A stretch of DNA of 64,000 nt from a virus: positions 1-64,000 of IMG/VR virus record IMGVR_UViG_3300017781_004450, one strand, 5' to 3'. How positions within the stretch are numbered: position 1 is the first letter of the stretch; each line of letters starts with the position of its first letter. The notes under the pieces were generated by a model. It saw nothing but the letters and a program-made list of their open reading frames with translations. It was not told the DNA's origin and did no database searches. Below are positions 15,380 to 23,208 of the stretch, in pieces. Position numbers and translations under genes: made by a program.

Positions 15380-15407
15380 CTATATTTCCTTTACTGTTTA
15401 TTGCTTT

Positions 15408-15436
15408 ATTATATAATAGTACTTTATACTTGTCAA
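15408..15436 (-). promoter_or_regulatory. sigma70 promoter TTGACA-N17-TATAAT for the mazG operon
   Basis: Perfect consensus on the minus strand: -35 at 15431-15436, -10 at 15408-15413, spacer 17 bases, about 28 bases before the mazG ATG. One of the clearest early promoters in the window. Confidence 0.85.
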
Positions 15437-15443
15437 CCCCTAA

Positions 15444-15451
15444 GGTAAATA
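15444..15451 (+). promoter_or_regulatory. late-type -10 box (GGTAAATA)
   Basis: GGTAAATA on the plus strand, followed by about 25 bases and AGGAG (15477-15481) before the ATG at 15490. It is adjacent to the divergent mazG early promoter. Confidence 0.45.
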
Positions 15452-15489
15452 TTTTTAACAGCATTCGCTGGTTAACAGGAGAACAACCC

Positions 15490-15678
15490 ATGATTAGAAA
15501 TCTTTCACTAAACCTTGAAGTAGGACAAGAAATCCTTGTCGGTAAAAACAATAAACGTGCTAGAATTACGAAAATAGAGTTCCATGAAAAATCAGGGGAA
15601 GTTACAATTAATACGACCCAAGGCCCACGTAAGGCCTTGACGTTTAGATTAATGCCGGATTTAGAATACGCTTATTGA
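15490..15678 (+). CDS. 62-aa conserved small protein, unknown function
   Basis: A frame opens at 15430, but AGGAG at 15477-15481 lies 8 bases before the ATG at 15490, which is the supported start (MIRNLSLNLEVGQEI). The 62-residue product is beta-rich and basic, with 'VGKNNKRARITKIEFHEKSG', resembling a small SH3-like or nucleic-acid-binding barrel (inference from composition). It is one of few isolated plus-strand genes here and converges with the co-chaperonin gene, overlapping its 3' end by 7 bases. Confidence 0.6.
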   Translation: MIRNLSLNLEVGQEILVGKNNKRARITKIEFHEKSGEVTINTTQGPRKALTFRLMPDLEYAY

Positions 15679-16067
15679 GCACCGAAGTCACCTGCGTCAA
15701 ATGTAGCAGTGTCACCATCGCTATAATGTTGTCCCCAGTAGGCTAATTCAGGTTCAAAGTCGTCTGTACCAACAGCAAGAATTGCAGACTTTTCAACTTT
15801 TTGTATCTCGACCTCACCTAGGTCGGGATCGTCTACCTTTATCTTTCTTGTCCAACGACCATGTTCAATTAAGATCCAATCGTTTTTTTGGTAATCGTCT
15901 TTGTTCTCAGAACCTTTATCGTAGACTTTTGCCCAACGACTTTTAACACCGTGTGCTTTTGCATCGTCAGCGGCCATGATAATACCGCCTTTAGTTTTAG
16001 TTTCACCGAAATGCATTCCGTATACTAAAACATCATCGTGGAGGGGAGTGAGTTTACCTTTGATCAT
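15672..16067 (-). CDS. GroES-like co-chaperonin (functional analogue of T4 gp31)
   Basis: A 131-residue protein whose first 100 residues follow the GroES (cpn10) barrel: 'LTPLHDDVLVYGMHFGETKTKGGIIMA' matches the start and mobile-loop region, and 'NDWILIEHGRWTRKI' the later roof and strand region. T4 gp31 and RB49 CocO replace host GroES to fold the major capsid protein in GroEL; this is the likely role. The C-terminal 25 residues are acidic and extra. The mobile loop seems short. It lies in a run with the small 73-aa protein and the DnaE fragment. Confidence 0.8.
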   Translation of the reverse strand: MIKGKLTPLHDDVLVYGMHFGETKTKGGIIMAADDAKAHGVKSRWAKVYDKGSENKDDYQKNDWILIEHGRWTRKIKVDDPDLGEVEIQKVEKSAILAVGTDDFEPELAYWGQHYSDGDTATFDAGDFGAQ

Positions 16068-16089
16068 TTGCCTTGTCCTATCTAAAAAT

Positions 16090-16311
16090 TTATTTTTTTC
16101 TACTTACAATTTCTTCTTTGATTGCTCTTGGATTCTGCTTATAGTAATCTGATAGAACTTCTTCTCTTGTTCTAACAATTTTTCCACCTGCGCCTAACTC
16201 GTCGCCACGTGCATTTACTTTAGCATTACCAACTGCTGGAAGTTCTTCATTTTTGAGATTAAGTTTCTCCATGTCAACTTCCTTACCTCTCATACTTCTT
16301 ACTAGTGCCAT
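16090..16311 (-). CDS. conserved 73-aa T4-like phage protein
   Basis: A small charged protein starting 'ALVRSMRGKEVDMEKLNLKN', with a central 'AVGNAKVNARGDELGAGGKIVRTREEVL'. This sequence style is strongly conserved among marine T4-like phages. Its function is not known to me. The stop of the upstream gene overlaps its ATG by one base. The composition (basic and acidic patches, no hydrophobic core) suggests a disordered or nucleic-acid-associated protein. Confidence 0.7.
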   Translation of the reverse strand: MALVRSMRGKEVDMEKLNLKNEELPAVGNAKVNARGDELGAGGKIVRTREEVLSDYYKQNPRAIKEEIVSRKK

Positions 16312-16784
16312 TATATTTCTCCTTTAAAGAATTCATTTAGTGGTATATTGTATTTAATACTATCTACCTTGTGTACCCCCATTAAATAGAGTACAAAACT
16401 AGCAACACTACTACCTCTACCAACACCCCAAACAATATTCTTTTCTCTAAGTGTATCTATTATATATGCCATCTGTTTGAGTAGCGGAAATAAATCTCGC
16501 TTCTCATACTCTGCTAGTTCTATATTTACACGTTCCACCTCAGTATCATTCGAACATTTGGCTAACAAATGTTGCTTAATGTCCATGTCTTGATATTTGT
16601 AAGGAAGGAACCAATTGGTAGAATCTATTGATTGTTTAGGAAGAGGATAGTTAAGAAACTCTTTTTCTATCTTATTTTTGTATTTGCTTAGATCATCATT
16701 GCACACACAGTTCTCAAGTATGTCAGGGCCATACTTAACTATGCCTTTAATTAGTTGATCAGTAGTATTATTCTCAGTCCACAT
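16311..16784 (-). CDS. truncated DNA polymerase III alpha-like protein
   Basis: A 157-residue protein whose C-terminal 45 residues match the palm/finger entry region of bacterial DnaE: 'VWGVGRGSSVASFVLYLMG' aligns with the VGxGRGSAxGSLVAYxLGIT block and 'KYNIPLNEFFK' with the following LxFERFLN block. The frame stops before the SMPDIDxDF motif with the first catalytic aspartates, so it cannot be a polymerase. Such DnaE fragments are recurrent in T4-like marine phages; a regulatory or DNA-binding use of the nucleotide-binding loop is possible. It overlaps both neighbours. A sigma70 promoter lies inside the upstream gene. Confidence 0.7.
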   Translation of the reverse strand: MWTENNTTDQLIKGIVKYGPDILENCVCNDDLSKYKNKIEKEFLNYPLPKQSIDSTNWFLPYKYQDMDIKQHLLAKCSNDTEVERVNIELAEYEKRDLFPLLKQMAYIIDTLREKNIVWGVGRGSSVASFVLYLMGVHKVDSIKYNIPLNEFFKGEI

Positions 16785-17010
16785 TTATTAGTTGATCCAA
16801 ATCTTTCTCTTGTTCTTCGTCAAATTTTGCTTGTATTGCTCTCTGACGTAGTTCATTTCTATATATTGTAACAAAAGTTTGAAGTTGTGTCAACAGTTGA
16901 TTGTTCCCTAAACGCTGGGCTTGGTAATATTTTTTGTTCAATTCGCTTAGTTTAAGCTCTACATCACTAGTAGATACTTCGGATAAGTTTTCTTCTAATG
17001 GATGAAACAT
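16774..17010 (-). CDS. small coiled-coil phage protein
   Basis: A 78-residue helical protein (LKLSELNKKYYQAQRLGNN ... QTFVTIYRNELRQRAIQAKF) with an acidic end. A similar 'ELxKKYYxA...N..L..QL..F...YR.EL' pattern is conserved in T4-like phages next to the DnaE-like fragment, and the 11-base overlap suggests the two products are made together. No function assigned. Confidence 0.6.
   Translation of the reverse strand: MFHPLEENLSEVSTSDVELKLSELNKKYYQAQRLGNNQLLTQLQTFVTIYRNELRQRAIQAKFDEEQEKDLDQLINVD
16865..16893 (-). promoter_or_regulatory. sigma70-like promoter TTGACA-N17-TACAAT
   Basis: On the minus strand: -35 TTGACA at 16888-16893 and -10 TACAAT at 16865-16870, inside the 78-aa gene and about 80 bases before the DnaE-fragment start. 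It would separate early expression of the replication-type genes from the structural genes upstream. Confidence 0.55.
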
Positions 17011-17011
17011 A

Positions 17012-17626
17012 TTAACTAAATGTGCCCAAATGCCTCATGTAAATGAACTCTTGGCTGTGTCGCCAAACTTCAATAAACACAGGATCTGTGGTAGAAGTTA
17101 ATGTAAGTGATGCTGGAAAAGCACTATCTTTCTTAATTACAGTGCCGCCTGTAGTTGTAAATGTTACTGCTCTGTCACCAACACCTGAAGCGTATAGTTC
17201 CAAAGTTACTTTACTTACTCCACCTTGTGCTGTTGTTTCTTCACCATTTGCAGGATCTCCTGCAAAGTTTGTGAACTGTAAGTTAAGTGCAGATGATGCG
17301 TTAATAATAAAATAAGAGCCAGTTTGGTAATCAATTTCTGTCGTTGTTCCGCCAACAAGTGGTACTGTACCCAAATTATTAGTTTTATCTCTGTTATTTG
17401 CCATAACAGCTCTAGTAACTTGATTAAGTTGAAAGTCATTAATGTATGACCCACCGCCTGGATTGGATAATCTAGCGGCAGTTGACTCAAGACTAGTAAT
17501 TTCAGTCTTGGCTGTGTTTAAACTTGTTTTAATAGTATCGAAATTATCCCTGAATGTTTGGGTGTCGTTATCGGCACCTGCTACAGGAAAGTTTTCGTTT
17601 ATGCTCAAATAATTTATATTACTCAC
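17012..17626 (-). CDS. fibre-associated virion structural protein
   Basis: A 204-residue beta-rich Thr/Ser/Gly protein with an N-terminal motif 'NENFPVAGADNDTQTFRDNF', a variant of the module that begins the next four structural genes ('NDxxGDxxRxAFxKxNxNF'). The rest looks like a beta-sandwich decoration domain (KVTLELYASGVGDRAVTFTT; a Trp-His ending 'EVWRHSQEFIYMRHLG'). Its stop is followed by the 78-aa gene, and its ATG overlaps the 824-aa gene by 4 bases. A fibre or baseplate role is inferred. Confidence 0.7.
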   Translation of the reverse strand: MSNINYLSINENFPVAGADNDTQTFRDNFDTIKTSLNTAKTEITSLESTAARLSNPGGGSYINDFQLNQVTRAVMANNRDKTNNLGTVPLVGGTTTEIDYQTGSYFIINASSALNLQFTNFAGDPANGEETTAQGGVSKVTLELYASGVGDRAVTFTTTGGTVIKKDSAFPASLTLTSTTDPVFIEVWRHSQEFIYMRHLGTFS

Positions 17627-20097
17627 GGTTTCTTTTCTCCACGTTGCGGGAATACAAAGTATTTATCCTCAATTTGTCCGTCAACTATATCTATTATATA
17701 GCGATCTGCAACAAAGTTAATAGACTTAAAATCAAACGCTTTTTGCTTGATTCTAGCTAAAATACTGTCAGCCTTCCCTGGTTTTGTATAACACAATACT
17801 AGTGCTTTGGTAAATCCAAGTTCATAAGTCTTTGTTTCTTGGATACTTCTCATCCATAAAGGCAAAAACTCTCTGTCTCTTTCCCCAACAGTTTGTATTC
17901 TCTTTCTCATGTTATTTACTGAATTAGGAAAAATTCTTTGATGATCTGAATCACTAACTAACGGAATATCGCTATCAATGCTAATACTGTCGTAACTAAC
18001 AATAATTTTACTGTTAATATTGTCTTTTAGTTCTATTACTTGTGATATGCTTTTACCGTTCTTTTCAAGATCGTCAATTAGATCAACATAGACAACTTCA
18101 TATAAAGTTGATTGTGTAGTTGGATCTTTAGCTACTGCTTTTTTAACATCGCCAAACGTAAAGCGTTTGTTATAGTGATTTTGGCCCATTGCAGAAACAA
18201 ACGTTTGTGCTGTATTACTTTCAATACCTGCAAATAGTAATGCTGTTAGTTCACTTTGTACTCCGTAATTTTTATCACCATAACGATATATGTCATCAGG
18301 TTTAAAAACAGTAGAGTCGGTAATAAAGTTAAACCATGATAATCTTTTCTCTTTCGTTTGTAATGCTCTAACAAGTATGTTTGAGAATACTGTTTGATTA
18401 TCAGCAACAACTTTTATTTTAAACTCTCTTAATGCTTCAGCAAAGTTTGCACCGTCTTGGGCTTTTATTGTAAACTTAAACTCTTTGTCAAACGATGTTC
18501 TTTCTTGATCAAATACTAAACTAAAATTTTTAGAACGAGTTGAAGAATCTTCGCCAGCACTATCTTTTTCATAAAATCTAGTTAAGCCTAACCCTTTATT
18601 GTCTTCAAATTGTTTTACTTTACCTTGTATAAGTCCTGTAGGCAAAAATTCTAAACCTTCAGGTAACTTTCCGCTCTCTAATGTATATAATATTCTACCG
18701 CCGTACAGTAAACTTTTTGCTTCGACGTATAAGTTACTAGGCTCATTGGGTTTAATACTTCCTCTGTCTGAAGGAGTTATCCATTCAATCGAACTTTCGA
18801 TGTCACCAATAATATCTACATTGAATGTTCTTTCAACTGTTGAAACACCTGGTACCCAAAAATCACTATCTGTAGGCAATCTGTTTTGGTTTTGCACAGT
18901 AGCAATGTATATAATACCATCATAAACAATTGCTTCATTAACATTATAAATTCTAGTGCTACTCCAATCACCTACAAGTGTGTAATTAATTGTTGCTAAG
19001 TTTGCAGGAAAGTTTACAGCTCTCATGGTGAACTGATAGTTTTTAGTTACTGCTGCTTGATAAGGAACTTTACCAGAAAGGTCACCTGTTACTGTGTCAA
19101 GTGTAAGTCCAGGTGGTATAGCACTTGCAGTACCGTCTGGATTATTATCAACCAAGAAATAAGTTATTGTACCTGACAACGTAGGTGGATCGTAAACATC
19201 TAATGCAATAGTTACAAAGTTATTTGCTCTATACCTACCTAAGTAAGGATCTGTGATCCATAACGGTTGTCTGTTACCACTGTTGTCTGCTTGGAATAAA
19301 TTTGTATCAACTTGTAGTAATGTGTTATCTGCTTTTAAAAATTCTTCAGTAACAACATAAATTTTAAATGTTCTATGTATAGCGTTAATGCCGTCAGTGA
19401 CTGCAATACTAAAAGTATATTCTCTACTTAACTTTCTAGGTATCTGACTTCCTTCTGCATAGTCAAATCGTTGTGTGTCGTAAAAGTACGTATCAAACCC
19501 TGTTGATGTATTTTTTGCAATATCGAGAGGAACAGTATCAAAAGAATGTGTATCGTATGCACCAGTGTTAGCTGCATTGTACTCTACAGCCTGCACAGGC
19601 TCCGTAAAACCGCTGATCTTTCCTGTTTGGGACAATGACAAGCCAGGAGGTAAAAGACCGCTGTTAGGCACCAAATAATAGCTTAGAACCTCCCCTGCTG
19701 TAATATCTTTGTCTGTTGCTTGTAATTGAAAATCTATCTTAGAATCGTCAAGTGCAAAGTATGCTTCGCCAAGCCCGACATTTAAATATCCTCTTTCTGT
19801 AATCCATTCTGGAAAGTCTGCACCAGTAATTGACATACTAAATGTTCTATCCATACAGCCACCAGTAGTGTCATCTGCTCTAATAACAAATTTCTTAGTT
19901 GTATGTTTTGTAACTTCTCCAGGCGCACCTTTGATGACACCATCGGATAATACACAGCCTGTAGGAAGTGTACCAGCAATTATAGAAAATGTGATTGGGT
20001 TAGAAGTATCTGTAGATGCCTCTATTGGAATGTTGACTGTGATCCTTTCTTCGAAAGTACCTAAGTCTCCTGCTGGCGTTATCCAAGTAATTGCCAT
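17623..20097 (-). CDS. large structural protein with putative Ig-like (He_PIG) repeats
   Basis: An 824-residue virion protein. At least four copies of the 'LPxGLxLxxxTGxIxGxP' signature of putative Ig/He_PIG domains are visible: 'GTLPTGCVLSDGVIKGAP', 'GLLPPGLSLSQTGKISGF', 'IPPGLTLDTVTGDLSGKV' and 'GKLPEGLEFLPTGLIQGKV'. Trp-rich linkers (EWITERGYLNVG; WITPSDRGSIKPNEPSN) separate them. The last 250 residues are non-repetitive and helical/beta mixed (RRIQTVGERDREFLPLWMRS-like segment). Such repeats build extended stalks in phage tails and mediate weak carbohydrate contacts. It has a GGGAG ribosome site and follows the small fibre genes on the same strand. Confidence 0.8.
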   Translation of the reverse strand: MAITWITPAGDLGTFEERITVNIPIEASTDTSNPITFSIIAGTLPTGCVLSDGVIKGAPGEVTKHTTKKFVIRADDTTGGCMDRTFSMSITGADFPEWITERGYLNVGLGEAYFALDDSKIDFQLQATDKDITAGEVLSYYLVPNSGLLPPGLSLSQTGKISGFTEPVQAVEYNAANTGAYDTHSFDTVPLDIAKNTSTGFDTYFYDTQRFDYAEGSQIPRKLSREYTFSIAVTDGINAIHRTFKIYVVTEEFLKADNTLLQVDTNLFQADNSGNRQPLWITDPYLGRYRANNFVTIALDVYDPPTLSGTITYFLVDNNPDGTASAIPPGLTLDTVTGDLSGKVPYQAAVTKNYQFTMRAVNFPANLATINYTLVGDWSSTRIYNVNEAIVYDGIIYIATVQNQNRLPTDSDFWVPGVSTVERTFNVDIIGDIESSIEWITPSDRGSIKPNEPSNLYVEAKSLLYGGRILYTLESGKLPEGLEFLPTGLIQGKVKQFEDNKGLGLTRFYEKDSAGEDSSTRSKNFSLVFDQERTSFDKEFKFTIKAQDGANFAEALREFKIKVVADNQTVFSNILVRALQTKEKRLSWFNFITDSTVFKPDDIYRYGDKNYGVQSELTALLFAGIESNTAQTFVSAMGQNHYNKRFTFGDVKKAVAKDPTTQSTLYEVVYVDLIDDLEKNGKSISQVIELKDNINSKIIVSYDSISIDSDIPLVSDSDHQRIFPNSVNNMRKRIQTVGERDREFLPLWMRSIQETKTYELGFTKALVLCYTKPGKADSILARIKQKAFDFKSINFVADRYIIDIVDGQIEDKYFVFPQRGEKKP

Positions 20098-20111
20098 TTA
20101 GACTTCGCTCC

Positions 20112-20687
20112 CTATATGCCGCCAACATCTAAATTGATTCCTGAATCATACGTTAGTGTACCAAAATCAATATTAGATCCTTGCAGTGCTAATTGTATGG
20201 CATTTTCAAATCCTGAAGCTCCAACAGGTCCGAAATCGTATGTTGTTAAGTACTCAGTTACAGGTACAATAGTTTTAAATTTAATAGTACTACCTACAGC
20301 GGTAACTTCAATATCTTTGAAACCGTTTTCTGATTGTGGCGCACTAGTACCTTCTAGAGTAATTTGTTGATGCACGTTTGCCAACATACTACCACTGTCT
20401 GTATCAATTCTTGTAAATGCATCTGGTGCTGTACTAGCAACTATAATTGCCTCAGGACCTTCATCAAGTTGCATTTTAGCGCCAGCTACTAATTTTCTAA
20501 AGTTTAAGTTCGAACCAACTTTATCTGCAAACACACTAACACCATTAGCACCTGTATTGGTTGCTGTAATTGTTAGTTCTGCTTCTAGTGTAGAGAAGTT
20601 TGTATTGACTTTCTGGAACGCTGTTCGTAGATCGTCACCTAGCCCATCGTTTACAATATTACCTATGTTTATTAATTGTACTGCCAT
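20112..20687 (-). CDS. fibre-type structural protein with shared N-terminal module
   Basis: A 191-residue protein. Residues 5-33 are the shared module (INIGNIVNDGLGDDLRTAFQ, then KVNTNFSTLEAEL). The rest is a beta-rich segment (DKVGSNLNFRKLVAGAKMQL) typical of trimeric fibre shafts. The common module in five adjacent genes suggests that they dock at the same virion site. It has a strong AGGAG ribosome site. Confidence 0.7.
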   Translation of the reverse strand: MAVQLINIGNIVNDGLGDDLRTAFQKVNTNFSTLEAELTITATNTGANGVSVFADKVGSNLNFRKLVAGAKMQLDEGPEAIIVASTAPDAFTRIDTDSGSMLANVHQQITLEGTSAPQSENGFKDIEVTAVGSTIKFKTIVPVTEYLTTYDFGPVGASGFENAIQLALQGSNIDFGTLTYDSGINLDVGGI

Positions 20688-20696
20688 TTGTCACTC

Positions 20697-20951
20697 CTAA
20701 TGTAGATCCGCCCAGCCTGCTGTACTGTCACCGTTTGCATCAGCAGCGTATCCTTGAAACTTTCCTGTTGTTGTATTATAGATCATCATACCTAACACTG
20801 GTGTAAGTGCATCTACTTCAGTCTGTGTTAGTTGTGGTGGCCCAACATATAATTCTGTAAAGTTAGAATTAATTTTTTCAAACGCCCCACGTAGAGTATC
20901 GCCTGTTCTATCGTTTGCGGATGTTCCAATGTTTACTGTAAGTTTTGCCAT
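20697..20951 (-). CDS. short fibre protein (module plus tip)
   Basis: An 84-residue protein that is little more than the shared N-terminal module (VNIGTSANDRTGDTLRGAFE, then KINSNFTELY) followed by a short segment ending 'MIYNTTTGKFQGYAADANG..AGWADLH', a phrase common in fibre C-termini. It may cap or nucleate assembly of the longer fibre proteins encoded on either side. It has a clear AGGAGCG ribosome site and sits between two longer module-bearing genes. Confidence 0.7.
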   Translation of the reverse strand: MAKLTVNIGTSANDRTGDTLRGAFEKINSNFTELYVGPPQLTQTEVDALTPVLGMMIYNTTTGKFQGYAADANGDSTAGWADLH

Positions 20952-20961
20952 CTATCCGCTC

Positions 20962-23208
20962 CTATACCCAACCGCCGATTGCAATTCTGCCCCAGCCCGT
21001 ACTCTTGCGGACATAGACATAACTGTCATCAACTCTAATTTCGCCAACTTCTGCTGCTTCTGTTTCTGAACCTGGAGCAGCACTGTTCGGTGCAATCTTA
21101 CCTGTAACTGTGCCTGTTGCACCATCAATTACTACAGAAGAGTCATCACCAAATACTGAACCTCTAATATCAATAGTTGCAGTACCATTTAGCACTGCTG
21201 CTGGTATTGTGCTGCTAACAGCGTCTATTAGTAATGTACTATCATCGCCAAACACACTACCTTTAATGTCAGTTACAGGACTTCCTGTGTACGATACTTC
21301 GCCTGTTGTAGCATTGTACATTAGCATAGTTGTACCAACTGCATTTCTAACTGGTTTAACTATAAACTCGCCTGTTTGAGTTGTGTTTAATTCAGTCTCT
21401 GTTTGGGCATTAATCACAATTGTATTTGCGTGTTGATTTAAGTGACCGGCTCTTTCACCAATTGCGATTGCATTTCCGCCTTGGCCTGATTGACCCGCTT
21501 CGTCACCAATTGCAATTGATGATGCCGCCTGGTTTGTTTCACCTGCTTGATGGCCGATTGCTACTGCTTCTTCGGCTTGTGAATTATATCCTGCTTGATA
21601 GCCAATTGCAACTGATCCTCCGAGTTGGGTAAGTTCACCTGCACGGTATCCAATTGCTATTGCAGCCGAACCTTGTGTTGTTTCACCTGCTTGATTACCA
21701 ATTGCAATTGCATTTGAAACTTGGTTCTCTTCACCTGCTTGATATCCAATTGCAATTGCATTTGCACCTTGATTGTTTTGACCTGCTTCGTCGCCAATTG
21801 CCACGGCATCTTCACCTTGGTTTGTTTGGCCGGCCTGTTCGCCAATGGCTATTGCATCACTGCCTTGGTTTGTTTCACCTGCACTTGAACCAAGTGCAAT
21901 TTTTGATTCACTTGTTCTTAAACTTGTTGTGTCTACTGCACCAACAATCTTACCTTCAACACCGTCAACTAGTAATCCTGAGTCGTCTGCAAACACTGAT
22001 CCTGTAATATCAATCTTCGAATCAACTGCAATAGTAATCTTATCGTTGGGTGAATCAAGTGTAATACCAATACCGTAACCAGGTTCAAACGTTAAAATAT
22101 CAGCAGTACTATCTGCTGCTAAACTTGTTTGTCCATCAACAGCAATCTGTTGGAATGTTGGAACTGCCGGAGCACCGTTTGAAACAGTCACAACACCTGT
22201 TGCAGGATCTGTTGAAACTGTAATACCAAAACCTTGTTGTACTTCTAACACACCTGTGTTAGTAAACTGCACAGCACCTGTTGTTGAACTAACAGTAACA
22301 CCTTCGCCTGGTGTTCTTCCTGTTGCTCTGCCAGGAATGTTAGTTGTGTTTTGTGCAGATGTAACACCTGTGTTAGTGAATGTTACATTGCCTGTCGCTG
22401 AACTAACTGTAATACCTGTACTTGCAATTGCTTGTGTTACACCATCGTTAATAAATGTAATACTGTCTGCATCACTTCCTGCTACTAGTTGTACACCAGT
22501 ACCACCGTAAAATGATAAAGTATCATTTGTATGATCAGCTTCAACAATGTCGCCATCATCTAAGTTGATGTATCTGAAATATCTTTTTTCTGGATCAATA
22601 ATTAAGTCACCGTTAATAGTTGAACCAAATGGTAAATCAACTTTACCGCTTTCGCCTTTAACATGTGCTGTACCTAAATACAATCCGTTGTCTTCATTAC
22701 CTGCTGTCGCTAGTGTTTCAGCAACGTGTACTTCTTTCCATTTATGTGTAGCATCACCTAAAACTTTTTGTGCATCGTCTGCTGGCTTAACAGAAGTTGT
22801 AAGTGCTTCTAAGTTAAGTGTACTAAATTCATTTAGTCCTTGTGTTTTACCACCTGATGCATATGCAGTAAAGCCTGTGCCATTAACTGCTGAACTAATT
22901 CCTGCATCTGTGTAAAGAGCAAAAGTGTTACTGGTTAGTACATCCGCATAATAAGTATTACCATTTAGTTGTGTCATACCTACTACATCTGTAATAGTTA
23001 CACGTTGTCCGTCAGTAAGTCCGTGTGCTGTTGAAGTTGTAACTACAACAGGACTTGCTTGGGTCGTATTAGTAATTGTTTTTTGTTCGCCACCTGCAAG
23101 TGTTGCACCGATAGTTACAAAGTTTGCATTGACTTCATCTAATGCACTTTTAAACTTATCCCATAAAAGTGGTGGATTACCTGGCGTTATGTTTGTATTA
23201 TATGCCAT
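20962..23208 (-). CDS. trimeric-adhesin-like tail fibre with ten YadA-type repeats
   Basis: A 748-residue fibre protein. The N-terminus is a degenerate form of the shared module (WDKFKSALDEVNANF). Next comes a domain like the FCCH repeat seen in many phage fibres (VVVTTSTAHGLTDGQRVTI). Several 'ASTGITVSSATGNVTFTNTG' shaft repeats follow. Residues about 437-596 are ten 16-residue repeats of the form (I/V)AIGxxAGxxNQxxxA, the left-handed beta-roll of YadA-like trimeric adhesin heads. Two 'KGSVFGDDSxxLIDAxxxTI' repeats and a 'GEIRVDDSYVYVRKSTGWGR' end follow. It is probably a host-receptor-binding trimer. Confidence 0.85.
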   Translation of the reverse strand: MAYNTNITPGNPPLLWDKFKSALDEVNANFVTIGATLAGGEQKTITNTTQASPVVVTTSTAHGLTDGQRVTITDVVGMTQLNGNTYYADVLTSNTFALYTDAGISSAVNGTGFTAYASGGKTQGLNEFSTLNLEALTTSVKPADDAQKVLGDATHKWKEVHVAETLATAGNEDNGLYLGTAHVKGESGKVDLPFGSTINGDLIIDPEKRYFRYINLDDGDIVEADHTNDTLSFYGGTGVQLVAGSDADSITFINDGVTQAIASTGITVSSATGNVTFTNTGVTSAQNTTNIPGRATGRTPGEGVTVSSTTGAVQFTNTGVLEVQQGFGITVSTDPATGVVTVSNGAPAVPTFQQIAVDGQTSLAADSTADILTFEPGYGIGITLDSPNDKITIAVDSKIDITGSVFADDSGLLVDGVEGKIVGAVDTTSLRTSESKIALGSSAGETNQGSDAIAIGEQAGQTNQGEDAVAIGDEAGQNNQGANAIAIGYQAGEENQVSNAIAIGNQAGETTQGSAAIAIGYRAGELTQLGGSVAIGYQAGYNSQAEEAVAIGHQAGETNQAASSIAIGDEAGQSGQGGNAIAIGERAGHLNQHANTIVINAQTETELNTTQTGEFIVKPVRNAVGTTMLMYNATTGEVSYTGSPVTDIKGSVFGDDSTLLIDAVSSTIPAAVLNGTATIDIRGSVFGDDSSVVIDGATGTVTGKIAPNSAAPGSETEAAEVGEIRVDDSYVYVRKSTGWGRIAIGGWV
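21421..21900 (-). repeat. ten tandem 48-bp repeats encoding YadA-like beta-roll
   Basis: Exactly 480 bases, ten in-frame units of 48 bases (16 codons), each encoding (I/V)A(I/L)GxxAGxxxQxxxx. Units differ at the variable positions, mainly in the E/Q/Y after AIG and the NQ turn. The array can expand or contract without changing frame. Confidence 0.9.

Noticed and set aside
16311-16784. Frameshifted full DnaE polymerase.
   Set aside because: No DnaE-like sequence continues in any frame in the adjacent genes, which are conserved unrelated genes overlapping by a few bases.
21421-21900. Regular 48-base repeats resembling a CRISPR-like array.
   Set aside because: Repeats are contiguous, without spacers, in frame, and encode YadA-like beta-roll repeats.
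21654-22007. Long plus-strand reading frames opposite the fibre repeats (Leu/His-rich).
   Set aside because: They mirror the repeat codons on the other strand, have no ribosome site or late box, and give low-complexity proteins.
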